NCBI GenBank assembly: GCA_046537875.1
Contig: JBKHJZ010000028.1
Location: forward strand, 1 to 26,811
DNA: 26,811 bases
DNA from: JBKHJZ01 sp046537875
Lineage (GTDB): Bacteria; Actinomycetota; Acidimicrobiia; Acidimicrobiales; VFJN01
Direction of reading: 5' to 3'
Part shown: positions 15,482 through 22,499 of the stretch, piece by piece
Numbering within the stretch: the stretch's first letter is position 1
Layout of the letters: each line of letters begins with the position of its first letter
Position numbers and translations under genes: made by a program
Notes under the pieces: model-generated
Databases searched by the model: none
What the model saw: only the letters and a program-made list of their open reading frames with translations
Told to the model about the DNA's origin: nothing

Positions 15482-16054
15482 TCAGTACTCGATGCCCTTG
15501 CGGGCCGGGATCCCTTGGTCGTGGGCGTGCTTGACCGCGACCATCTCGGTGACGGTGTCGGCCAGCGCCACGATCTCCTCCGGGGCGTCGCGACCGGTCA
15601 CGATCACGCTGGTCCGGTCGGGCCGGTCCCGCAGCGTGGCCACCACCTCGTCGACGGGCACCCACCCGAACGTGACCGCGTAGGTCATCTCGTCGAGGAT
15701 CACCAGGTCGTACTCGCCGCCGGCGATCGTGGCGGCCGCAACCTCCCAGGCGTGGCGGGCCCTGGCGGCCGTCTCGTGCAGGTCCTGGGATTCCCAGGTG
15801 AAGCCGTCGCCCAGCGTGTGCCAGTCGACGCCGAGGTGATCGGCCAACGTGCGCTCCCCCACCGTCCAGCCGGGAGCCTTGATGAACTGCACGACGGCCA
15901 CCCGCCAGCCGCGTGCCCAGGCGCGACCCATCACCCCGAACGCGGCCGAGCTCTTGCCCTTGCCGTTGCCGGTGTTGACGAGGAGCCGCCCCCGCCGGCG
16001 GGGCGAGCGCCCCGACGGCGCCGCCCCCGATGCACCCTGCGCGGTCGTGGTCAT
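15482..16054 (-). CDS. cobO: Cob(I)yrinic acid a,c-diamide adenosyltransferase
   Basis: The 190-aa CobO/BtuR/CobA-type enzyme attaches the adenosyl group to cobalt in cobalamin or its precursors. Signatures are the P-loop-like ATP site LLVNTGNGKGKSSAAFG (24-40), GWRVAVVQFIKAPGW, YDLVILDEMTYAVTFGW and VIVTGRDAPEEIVALADTVTEM. The C-terminal HAHDQGIPARKGIEY is typical. ATG 16054 has GGGAAG about 8 nt upstream. A TACCTT -10 candidate (16094-16089) overlaps the intergenic side of the ABC exporter operon. No other cobalamin genes are near, so this may act in salvage or as a scattered pathway gene. Confidence 0.95.
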   Translation of the reverse strand: MTTTAQGASGAAPSGRSPRRRGRLLVNTGNGKGKSSAAFGVMGRAWARGWRVAVVQFIKAPGWTVGERTLADHLGVDWHTLGDGFTWESQDLHETAARARHAWEVAAATIAGGEYDLVILDEMTYAVTFGWVPVDEVVATLRDRPDRTSVIVTGRDAPEEIVALADTVTEMVAVKHAHDQGIPARKGIEY

Positions 16055-16097
16055 GGTGACATCTTCCCGCGCACGTCCCGCGCCTCAGAAGGTACGC

Positions 16098-17771
16098 TCA
16101 GCCGACGTCCCGCCGGCGGAACCCGGCCACGCCCGCCGCGGTGAGCGACGCCGCGGCCGCCAGCAGGATCGCCAGCGGCGGGACCGACCACGCGACCGCC
16201 GGGACGGCGGGCACGTGCTCGAACGGCGACAGGTCACGCGCCCACCCCGGCAGGTCGAGCACATCGGCCAGCAGCCCGACCACGACGCTGCCGGCCAGGA
16301 CCACCCACGCCAGGGCGACCAGGCGCGGCAGCCACCCGAACAGGGCGACGGCCACACCCACCAGGACCCAGACGGCCGGGATCTGCGCCAGCGACGCGAC
16401 CGTGAGGCGGGGCACCTGGGCGGCGTCTCCCGCGATGATCGCATCGGCCAGCCCGAGGCCGAAGCCCGAGGCCACGATCACGAGGGCGCTGCCGGCGAAG
16501 GCGATCAGCAGGTGCGACGCCATCCACCGGCCGCGCGAGACCGGCGTCGCCAGCAGGGGCTCGGCGCGACCTGCGGTCTCCTCCGACCGCAGGCGCAGGG
16601 CCGACTGGATGGCGAGGCCGCCCGCGGTCAGCGCCAACAGCAGCAGCATCGTCGAGAAGAAGAGGTCGATGAGATCGGCGCCGCTGCCCCGGGCGATCAC
16701 GTCGCCGATCGTCTCGTTGTCGGCGACGAAGTCCTCGACGTCCTGGCCGACCGAGCCGAAGCCCGCGCCGAGCAGGGCGAGCCCGACCAGCCAGCCGATC
16801 AGGCTCGGGCGTTGGAGCCGGAGCGCGAAGCCGGCCGGCAGGCGGGGGGCGGGGAGGCCGAGCAGCCCGGCGGCGGCCGGGGGACCCGGTCGCGACGGCA
16901 CGAGCCCGGCCCCGACGTCACGGCGCGACTCGAGCGCGAAGGCGAGCGCGGTCGACCCGGCGGCACCCACCACCGGGAGCAGCAACGCCCAGAGCCGTTC
17001 GCCCGCGAAGGGCCGGGTCGCGTGCAGCCACCCGATCGGCGAGAGCCAGGACAGCTCGCCGCCGCCCACGTCGCCCACGGCCCGCAGCATGTACGACACC
17101 GCCACCACCGCGGTGACACCGCCGTAGACCGCCCGGCTGTGCTCGCTCAGCTGCGCCACCACCGCGGTCAGGGCCACGAAGAACACGCCGAGCGCCGCGA
17201 CCGCCGCCCCGAAGGTCCAAGACCCGCCGGCGGGAAGGTCCATCCCGAGCAGACCGAGGGCGAGCACGAGGCCCACCGCCACGCTCATCGCCCCACCGAT
17301 CACGAGGGCCGCCGTGGTGGGTGCGTGGCGACCCACGACCGAGGCCCGCACCAGCTCGGTGCGGCCGCTCTCCTCCTCGGCACGGGTCTGGCGGCCCACC
17401 ATGAACGCGCCCATCAACGCGACGGCCACCGCCGTGTAGGTCGCGATCTCGAACATGATCCGTCCGCCCAGGGTGCCGACGGCCTGGTCGGGACCGTTGA
17501 AGGCGATGACCGCGGCGTTGCCCGTGATCGGCACGGCGGCGGCCTCGAGCTCGTCCTCGGTGGGATACAGACCCTTGATGCTGGCCGCCGACAGCAGCGC
17601 CACCACGCAGATGCCGACGATCCACGCCGCGATGCGGACCCGGTCGCGCCGGAGCCCCGCCCGCACGAGGGCGCCCGTGCCGACGTACCCACCGGGGGGC
17701 TCCCCCCGCCCCGTCGAGGCCCCGCTCTCGGTGGCGGGTCGTCCAGGCCGGGTGCCCGTCGGTGCGGTCAT
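16098..17771 (-). CDS. ABC exporter permease (polyketide-antibiotic exporter type)
   Basis: The 557-aa protein has about 12 hydrophobic segments in two similar halves. It begins GTGALVRAGLRRDRVRIAAW, and the first half includes a SGRTELVRASVVGR cytoplasmic loop and the second the matching TAGRAEPLLATPVSRGRW loop. This duplicated layout matches the TnrB3-like exporters of polyketide antibiotics in actinobacteria. It acts in the cytoplasmic membrane with the ATPase encoded just upstream. The ATG at 17771 overlaps the ATPase stop in an ATGA, so translation is coupled. The substrate is unknown; drug or own-metabolite efflux is the usual role. Confidence 0.87.
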   Translation of the reverse strand: MTAPTGTRPGRPATESGASTGRGEPPGGYVGTGALVRAGLRRDRVRIAAWIVGICVVALLSAASIKGLYPTEDELEAAAVPITGNAAVIAFNGPDQAVGTLGGRIMFEIATYTAVAVALMGAFMVGRQTRAEEESGRTELVRASVVGRHAPTTAALVIGGAMSVAVGLVLALGLLGMDLPAGGSWTFGAAVAALGVFFVALTAVVAQLSEHSRAVYGGVTAVVAVSYMLRAVGDVGGGELSWLSPIGWLHATRPFAGERLWALLLPVVGAAGSTALAFALESRRDVGAGLVPSRPGPPAAAGLLGLPAPRLPAGFALRLQRPSLIGWLVGLALLGAGFGSVGQDVEDFVADNETIGDVIARGSGADLIDLFFSTMLLLLALTAGGLAIQSALRLRSEETAGRAEPLLATPVSRGRWMASHLLIAFAGSALVIVASGFGLGLADAIIAGDAAQVPRLTVASLAQIPAVWVLVGVAVALFGWLPRLVALAWVVLAGSVVVGLLADVLDLPGWARDLSPFEHVPAVPAVAWSVPPLAILLAAAASLTAAGVAGFRRRDVG

Positions 17772-18745
17772 CGCGACCGGCGTCCGGGGAGCCGGGTGCG
17801 CCACCCCCGCCCGACCTCCCCGTCTCCCGCCGCGACCGCCGCCGCCTCGTGCTCCGCGGCCAGCTCGTCGCCGTAGTGGCGCAGGAAGAGCTCCTCGAGC
17901 GTGGGCGGCTGGCTGATCAGGCTGCGGACCCCGAAGCGGGTGACGTGCGTCAGGGCGGCGTCGAGCTGTGCCGTGTCCACGTCGAAGCGCGCCCGGCTGT
18001 CGCCGACCTCGAGGTCGTGGACGCCGTCCATCCCCTCCAGGCCCTCGACCGGCCGTTCGGTCTCGACGGCGATCGTGGTGCGGGTCAGATGCCGGAGCTC
18101 GCTGAGCGTCCCGCTCTCGACCGCGCGGCCCGCGCGGATGATGGTCACCCGGTCGCAGAGCGCCTCGACCTCGGCGAGGATGTGGCTGGAGAGCAGCACG
18201 GTGCGCCCCTCGGCCCGGATCTCCCGGATGCACTGCTGGAAGACCGACTCCATGAGCGGGTCGAGGCCCGACGTGGGCTCGTCGAGCAGCAGCAGCTCGG
18301 CATCGGACGCGAGGCCCGCCACGAGCGCCACCTTCTGCCGGTTGCCCTTCGAGTAGGTGCGTGCCTTCTTGGTGGGATCGAGCTCGAAGCGGTCGAGCAG
18401 CTCGTCCCGCCGGCGACGGTCGAGGCCACCCCGCAGGCGGGCCAGCAGGTCGATGATCTCGCCGCCGGTCAGCGTCGGCCACAGGCTGACGTCGCCGGGC
18501 ACGTAGGAGAGGCGACGGTGGAGCCGGGTGGCGTCGCGCCAGGGATCGCCGCCCAGCAGCGTCGCGACGCCGGCATCGGCACGCAGGAGCCCCAGGAGCA
18601 CGCGGATGGTCGTCGACTTGCCCGACCCGTTGGGGCCGAGGAAGCCGTGGACCTCACCGGTTGCGACCGTGAGATCGAGCCCGTCGAGCGCCCGGACGGG
18701 CCCGAACGTCTTGACGAGCCCGGAGATCGAGATCGGGCTGACCAT
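17768..18745 (-). CDS. ABC exporter ATPase (DrrA-like)
   Basis: Numbered from ATG 18745 (325 aa), the nucleotide-binding domain has Walker A GPNGSGKST (37-45), signature YSKGNRQKVALVAGL (131-145), Walker B with D-loop LLLLDEPTSGLDP (151-163) and the H-loop SSHIL (186-190). The signature SKGNRQ replaces the common LSGGQ, as is usual in DrrA-type drug exporters. The C-terminal ~100 residues form the regulatory extension of this subfamily. The frame extends upstream to 18826 with an Arg/Ala-rich, non-family stretch. A TAGGGT hexamer 7 nt upstream supports the 18745 start on a leaderless message. Confidence 0.92.
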   Translation of the reverse strand: MVSPISISGLVKTFGPVRALDGLDLTVATGEVHGFLGPNGSGKSTTIRVLLGLLRADAGVATLLGGDPWRDATRLHRRLSYVPGDVSLWPTLTGGEIIDLLARLRGGLDRRRRDELLDRFELDPTKKARTYSKGNRQKVALVAGLASDAELLLLDEPTSGLDPLMESVFQQCIREIRAEGRTVLLSSHILAEVEALCDRVTIIRAGRAVESGTLSELRHLTRTTIAVETERPVEGLEGMDGVHDLEVGDSRARFDVDTAQLDAALTHVTRFGVRSLISQPPTLEELFLRHYGDELAAEHEAAAVAAGDGEVGRGWRTRLPGRRSR

Positions 18746-18752
18746 GGGTCCG

Positions 18753-18758
18753 ACCCTA
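18753..18758 (-). promoter_or_regulatory. Candidate -10 for the ABC exporter operon (leaderless)
   Basis: On the minus strand TAGGGT is followed by 7 nt and ATG 18745. No strong -35 is visible. It lies in the 105-bp gap downstream of the LLM oxidoreductase gene. Confidence 0.45.
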
Positions 18759-18850
18759 CGCCGGGCGGCGCGCGCGGCCACAGACCCTCCGTGCGGGCGC
18801 ACGGCCCGACCCGCGCCGCCGCCCACCCGGTCCTCCCACCACCCGCGTGA

Positions 18851-19669
18851 TCAGGCGACCAGGCCGGCGAGCAGGTCCATCGAGCGCAGCCAGCCGTCCA
18901 GGTCGGTCCGCCACGGCGCCGCGACCACGTACGAGATCCCGGCCTCCCCGTAGGCGGCGTGCTCGCTCCGGATGCGGTCGTGGTCCATGCCCTGGGGATC
19001 CCACCCGGTCCGGAGCGAGATCGTGAACGACTCGTCGGGCCGCTCCCGCCGCAGCCGCTCGACGACCGGCCGCGCCTCGTCCGGCGTCACACCGATCAGG
19101 TGGGCACCGTCGCCGAGCTCGGCGGCGCGGCGCTCGGCGCGCTCGCCGGAGCCGCCGACCCAGATCGGGATCTCGTGCGCCGGCTTGGGCAGCAGCCGCA
19201 GGTCGCGGAACCGGTTGTGCTCTCCGGCGAAGTCGGCGGGGTCGTCGCGCCACACGGTCCGCCAGAGGCGGAGCGCCTCGTCGGTCCGCCGACCTCGATC
19301 GCCGAACCGGCGGCCGAGCGCGGCGAACTCGCCCGGCGACCATCCGACCCCCACCCCCACGGTCAGCCGGCCGCCGGACAGGTTGTCCAGGCTCGCCAGC
19401 GTGTTCGCCGTCTCGAGCGGGTTCCGCTGGGGCACGACCAGCACGCTGGTCCCGAGGCCGATGCGCTCTGTGACCGCCGCCGCCCACGTGAGCGTGACGA
19501 TGGGGTCGTACAGGTACGGCGACGGGTAGTCCTGCGACGCCGGCTGGACGATGTGGTCGCTCACCCAGACGCCGGCGTACCCGAGGTCCTCGGCGTGGGT
19601 GGCGGCCCGGACGATGGCGGCGCGGCCGCTGACCCGGCCGTACTGGGGAAGGTGGATGCCGATCTGCAT
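18851..19669 (-). CDS. LLM-class (probably F420-dependent) oxidoreductase
   Basis: The 272-aa protein is a luciferase-like TIM barrel. It begins MQIGIHLPQYGRVSG, and shows ATHAEDLGYAGVWVSDHIV, RIGLGTSVLVVPQRNPLETA, ASLDNLSGGRLTVGVGVGW and IPIWVGGSGERAERRAAELG. These are typical of actinobacterial F420-dependent LLM proteins, though FMN cannot be excluded by eye. ATG 19669 is supported by GAGG about 8 nt upstream and by the family start. This start lies 109 nt inside the 3' end of the preceding gene in another frame. It is the last gene of the GNAT and cyclic-nucleotide-fold run. Substrate unknown. Confidence 0.9.
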   Translation of the reverse strand: MQIGIHLPQYGRVSGRAAIVRAATHAEDLGYAGVWVSDHIVQPASQDYPSPYLYDPIVTLTWAAAVTERIGLGTSVLVVPQRNPLETANTLASLDNLSGGRLTVGVGVGWSPGEFAALGRRFGDRGRRTDEALRLWRTVWRDDPADFAGEHNRFRDLRLLPKPAHEIPIWVGGSGERAERRAAELGDGAHLIGVTPDEARPVVERLRRERPDESFTISLRTGWDPQGMDHDRIRSEHAAYGEAGISYVVAAPWRTDLDGWLRSMDLLAGLVA

Positions 19670-20070
19670 GGCGCCATCCTCGCCCACTCGGCCGCCCCCG
19701 CTCCCTCCCAGAGACCCGGCACCGCCTGCGCCGCCCACCGCACCGCCGGCGCCGGGAGCACGACGACCTCGAGGCCGGGGCCGCTCGTCAGGGTCCGGGG
19801 CATCGATGCCCGTCCGAGCACGTCGGCCACGCCCACCAGGGACCCGGGTCCGAACCTGCCGACCGCCTCGCCCTCGACCGACGCGACGATCTCGCCCGAC
19901 ACCACCACGAACGCCTCGCGGGGCTGCCACCCCTCCCGCGCCAGCACGACGCCCGGCCGGACGCCGAGCCGGTCGGCGTGGCGGGCCAGCGGCGCGAGAT
20001 CAGCGGTCCGGTGGCGGCGGAAGGGCTCGACGCCGGTGAGCGCGCTCCTCGCGGCCCGGCGCCACCGCAT
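19561..20070 (-). CDS. Cyclic-nucleotide-binding-fold (Crp-like sensor) protein, no DNA-binding domain
   Basis: The 169-aa protein starts MRWRRAARSALTGVEPFRRH and then shows a cNMP-binding beta roll: LAREGWQPREAFVVVSGEIV (43-62), GRFGPGSLVGVADVLGR (71-87) and PRTLTS (91-96). In the phosphate-binding cassette the Arg of the R-(S/T)-A-T position is kept (Arg92), but the Glu normally found after FG is replaced (GVAD), so canonical cAMP binding is uncertain. The last ~37 residues overlap the LLM gene and look non-family. The start ATG overlaps the GNAT stop codon (TGATG), so the two are translationally coupled. Mycobacterial PatA/Rv0998 fuses such a domain to a GNAT domain; here they are separate and in reverse order. 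Confidence 0.75.
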   Translation of the reverse strand: MRWRRAARSALTGVEPFRRHRTADLAPLARHADRLGVRPGVVLAREGWQPREAFVVVSGEIVASVEGEAVGRFGPGSLVGVADVLGRASMPRTLTSGPGLEVVVLPAPAVRWAAQAVPGLWEGAGAAEWARMAPCRSASTFPSTAGSAAAPPSSGPPPTPRTSGTPASG

Positions 20071-20657
20071 CACGCGACCTCCCGGGCCGGGGGCGCCGCG
20101 GCGACGCCCGCCGCCATCCGGCCTTTCGCCCCCGCACGGAGCGCCACCGTGACCTCCAGCTCGCCGCCCCCGTGGTGCTCCGCCCGCGCCCCGGGGGACA
20201 GGGCCCGGACGAAGCGCACCGCGGGCACGTTGTCCGCGTGGACGGCGGCCACCACCGCACCGAGGCCCGACCGCCGGGCATCGTCGGCGAGCGCGCCCAC
20301 CAGCGCACGGCCGATGCCTCGCCGCCGCCACCCGTCCTCGACGAGGACGGCCGCCTCCGCGACGCCGGACGCGCCGAGCGCCAGGGTGGCGGTCCCGTGG
20401 ACGGCGCCGGACGGGTCGACTGCGATCCACGACCGGTGCCGCTCGGTGGGCGAGGTGATGCGCGAGATCTCCTGCCGGGCGGCGCGACCGACGGGGCCGT
20501 GGAACCTCCGGTGGAGGGTCTCCGCGGTGCACCGCTCGACCATGGCGTCCACCGCCGACCGATCGGCGGGGCCCGCGGCGCGGACGGCGACGCGAGGCGG
20601 GCCGAGGGCCAGGACGGGGGTGCGGGCCGGGTGTGTCGTGGGCGATCGGCTGACCAT
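20070..20657 (-). CDS. GNAT acetyltransferase (PatA/Rv0998 GNAT-domain-like)
   Basis: The 195-aa protein is a GCN5-related acetyltransferase. Residues 24-100 carry RAAGPADRSAVDAMVERCTAETLHRRFHG and ISRITSPTERHRSWIAVDPSG-type strands. The acetyl-CoA pyrophosphate loop is EDGWRRRGIGRALVGALADDARRSG (107-131), and ADNVPAVRFV (141-150) follows. The ETLHRRFHG stretch is typical of GNAT domains of Pat-type protein lysine acetyltransferases. ATG 20657 sits 6 nt after a good -10, implying a leaderless mRNA. Its partner gene encodes a cyclic-nucleotide-fold protein, so ligand-controlled protein acetylation (for example of acyl-CoA synthetases) is a reasonable inference but unproven. Confidence 0.85.
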   Translation of the reverse strand: MVSRSPTTHPARTPVLALGPPRVAVRAAGPADRSAVDAMVERCTAETLHRRFHGPVGRAARQEISRITSPTERHRSWIAVDPSGAVHGTATLALGASGVAEAAVLVEDGWRRRGIGRALVGALADDARRSGLGAVVAAVHADNVPAVRFVRALSPGARAEHHGGGELEVTVALRAGAKGRMAAGVAAAPPAREVA

Positions 20658-20663
20658 GGCCGG

Positions 20664-20692
20664 AACGTAACTAGACCGGTCGTCATAGTCAA
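20664..20692 (-). promoter_or_regulatory. Promoter of the GNAT operon: TTGACT-N17-TACGTT
   Basis: On the minus strand TTGACT (20692-20687), a 17-bp spacer and TACGTT (20669-20664) form a near-consensus sigma-70-type promoter. Transcription would begin about 7 nt later, at the ATG 20657 itself. The first TAGACCGGTC operator half lies wholly in the spacer. Confidence 0.65.
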
Positions 20693-20712
20693 TAGACCGG
20701 TCGACATATTGA
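20672..20712. promoter_or_regulatory. Tandem 21-bp LmrA-type operator between divergent GNAT and tetR genes
   Basis: Two direct copies of a 21-bp unit, at 20672-20692 and 20693-20713, agree at 17 of 21 positions. Both begin TAGACCGGTCG and contain the 8-bp dyad GACCGGTC, followed by CATA. The 21-bp period places both on the same helical face. The pattern resembles the B. subtilis LmrA/YxaF box (ATAGACCAGTC followed by a TATA-like tail, recalled from memory), and the adjacent regulator is of that type. The first unit covers the GNAT promoter spacer; the second abuts the tetR -10. Confidence 0.7.
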
Positions 20713-20718
20713 TAGGCT
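20713..20718 (+). promoter_or_regulatory. Candidate -10 of the tetR gene (leaderless)
   Basis: TAGGCT fits TANNNT and is followed by 6 nt and GTG 20725. The 15-bp string TAGGCTGGACGCGTG matches the radical SAM start region (21314-21328) at 12 of 15 positions. No clear -35 is visible. Confidence 0.5.
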
Positions 20719-20724
20719 GGACGC

Positions 20725-21294
20725 GTGGCATCCGACACACGTGACCGACTCATCCGCACGACTGGCCGTCTGCTGCGCACCCAGGGGTACGCGGGAACCG
20801 GCCTCAACCAGATCATGGCCGAGGCCGATGCGCCCAAGGGCTCGATGTACTTCCACTTCCCCGGGGGCAAGGCCGAGATGGCGGCCGCCGCCGTCCACCG
20901 CTTCGCCGAGCGCATCACCGCCCACCTGGTCAAGCGGCTCGCCGGCAGCCCGACCGTGCGGGACGCCGTCGCGGGCTTCTTCGACTCCTACGTCGAGCAC
21001 CTGGCTGCCACGCAGTTCGCCGAGGGCTGCGCGGTCGCCACCGTGGCCCTCGACGGCGCAGCCGAGCACGACGTGCTCGCCGAGGCGGCGGGCTCCGCGC
21101 TGCACGAGTGGACCGACCTCATCGCCCGGGCCCTCGAGGCCGAGGGTCGGGCCGCGGACGAGGCACACCGGCTCGCCACGCTGGTCGTGGCCACGATCGA
21201 GGGCACGATCGTGATGGCGCGCGGCGAGCGCTCGACGGAACCGATCGAGGCGGCGCGCGACGCCCTCGTCCCCTTACTCGATTCGCCGGGCTGA
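20725..21294 (+). CDS. TetR-family regulator, LmrA/YxaF type
   Basis: The 189-aa protein has an N-terminal TetR helix-turn-helix: RDRLIRTTGRLLRTQGYAGTGLNQIMAEADAPKGSMYFHFPGGKAEM. The GYAGTGLNQI and APKGSMYFHFPGGK blocks closely resemble B. subtilis LmrA and YxaF. The C-terminal ligand and dimer domain includes FFDSYVEHL, GCAVATVALDGAAEHDVLAEA and a final EGTIVMARGERSTEPIEAARDAL, as in that subgroup. GTG 20725 is used; there is no Shine-Dalgarno, consistent with a leaderless message. The tandem operator just upstream implies that it represses itself and the divergent GNAT operon until a small molecule binds. The inducer is unknown. Confidence 0.9.
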   Translation: MASDTRDRLIRTTGRLLRTQGYAGTGLNQIMAEADAPKGSMYFHFPGGKAEMAAAAVHRFAERITAHLVKRLAGSPTVRDAVAGFFDSYVEHLAATQFAEGCAVATVALDGAAEHDVLAEAAGSALHEWTDLIARALEAEGRAADEAHRLATLVVATIEGTIVMARGERSTEPIEAARDALVPLLDSPG

Positions 21295-21319
21295 CCAGCG
21301 AACGCCCGTTCGCTAGGGT
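21291..21319 (+). promoter_or_regulatory. SOS-type (LexA) promoter: CTGACC / LexA box / TAGGGT
   Basis: AGCGAACGCCCGTTCGCT (21297-21314) is a perfect 8-bp-arm palindrome containing CGAAC-N4-GTTCG, the LexA (SOS) box consensus of Gram-positive bacteria and mycobacteria. It fills the exact 17-bp spacer between a -35-like CTGACC (21291-21296) and the -10 TAGGGT (21314-21319). ATG 21326 follows the -10 by 6 nt, implying a leaderless mRNA. LexA bound here would block the promoter. Confidence 0.75.
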
Positions 21320-21325
21320 GGGCGC

Positions 21326-22423
21326 ATGACCGAGCTGCGTTGGGAGCAGGTCGACGTGGAGCACCCCCAGGGCTCGCTGTTCGACGAGCCGGTCTTCGAG
21401 CGGGAACCCGGACGTGGCGAGTTCCGTGGCATCGAGTTCCTCCACGTGCGCTCGCAGCGGATCGTCAACGAGGTGCGCGGGGCCCCGTTCGGCTTCCGCT
21501 ACTCCATCAACGCCTACCGGGGTTGCAGCCACGCGTGCACCTACTGCTTCGCGCGCCCCAGCCACACGTACCTCGACCTCGACGCCGACCGCGACTTCGA
21601 GCGGAGCATCGTGGTCAAGGTCAACGCCGTGTCGCTGCTGCGGCGCGAGCTCGACCCCCGCCGATGGTCCGGCGACCTGATCGCGATGGGAACCAACACC
21701 GACCCCTACCAGCGGGCCGAGGGCAAGTACCGCCTCACCCGCGGGATCGTCGAGGTGCTCGCGGAGGCGGCCAACCCCTTCTCGATCCTCACCAAGTCGA
21801 CCCTGGTGCTCCGCGACCTGGACCTGCTCGCCGAAGCAGCCCGGCGCACCGACGTGCGCGTCAACCTGTCGATCGCCACGCTCGACGAGAGCGTGTGGCG
21901 TGCCACCGAGCCGGGCACGCCCCATCCCCGCCGCCGGATCCGGGCGGTGGAGCAGCTCAACGCCGCGGGCGTGCCCTGCGGCGTGCTGATCGCCCCGGTG
22001 CTCCCACGGCTGTCCGACCGACCCGAGCAGCTCGAGGCGGTGGTGGCGGCGTGCATCGAGGCCGGCGCCCGGTCGATCTCCCCGGTCCTGCTCCACCTGC
22101 GCCCGGGCGTGAAGGACATCTACCTGTCACGCCTCTCCGAGACCCATCCCCACCTGGTGGACGACATGCGTCGCCGCTACCGCGACGGCGCCTACGCCCC
22201 CCGGGCCGACCAGCAGGCGCTCGTCACGCTCGTCCGTGATCTGGTCCGGCGCCACGGTGGCGTCGGGGCGAACGCCGCCGGCACGCCGCACCCGCCGCAG
22301 GACGCCGCGACGCTCGACCCCGGCGGCCCACCGGCGCAGGCCGTCGCCCCGCCCGGGCGACCTCGCGGTCGGGCCCGCACCCCGTCCGGCCGGGAGGGGG
22401 CCACCCAGCTCTCGCTGCTCTGA
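21326..22423 (+). CDS. Radical SAM protein of the Rv2578c / SPL-like family
   Basis: The 365-aa protein has the radical SAM cluster motif CSHACTYC (Cys67, Cys71, Cys74) in YRGCSHACTYCFARPSHTYL, followed by DLDADRDFE, MGTNTDPYQRAEGKYRLTRG and FSILTKSTLVLRDLDLL. This pattern is typical of the Rv2578c family, distantly related to spore photoproduct lyase. The reaction is unknown to me, and DNA-damage-related chemistry is only suggested by the relationship and by the SOS box in its promoter. The last ~50 residues are Pro/Arg-rich and poorly structured. The ATG at 21326 is set by the TAGGGT hexamer 6 nt upstream. Confidence 0.9.
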   Translation: MTELRWEQVDVEHPQGSLFDEPVFEREPGRGEFRGIEFLHVRSQRIVNEVRGAPFGFRYSINAYRGCSHACTYCFARPSHTYLDLDADRDFERSIVVKVNAVSLLRRELDPRRWSGDLIAMGTNTDPYQRAEGKYRLTRGIVEVLAEAANPFSILTKSTLVLRDLDLLAEAARRTDVRVNLSIATLDESVWRATEPGTPHPRRRIRAVEQLNAAGVPCGVLIAPVLPRLSDRPEQLEAVVAACIEAGARSISPVLLHLRPGVKDIYLSRLSETHPHLVDDMRRRYRDGAYAPRADQQALVTLVRDLVRRHGGVGANAAGTPHPPQDAATLDPGGPPAQAVAPPGRPRGRARTPSGREGATQLSLL

Positions 22424-22499
22424 CCGCGGCCCGGCCGCCCGGCCCGTCGAGCCACGCCCGGCGGGCATATCCGACCTCCCTGCCGGGAATGGTGAGCGC

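Noticed and set aside
18746..18826. Longer start for the ABC ATPase (extra 27 residues)
   Set aside because: The extension is Arg/Ala-rich, unlike the family, and would contain the TAGGGT -10 candidate.
22426..22438. GCGGCC-C-GGCCGC dyad after the radical SAM gene as a terminator
   Set aside because: The one-base loop and absence of a T-run make it no better than chance in such GC-rich DNA.
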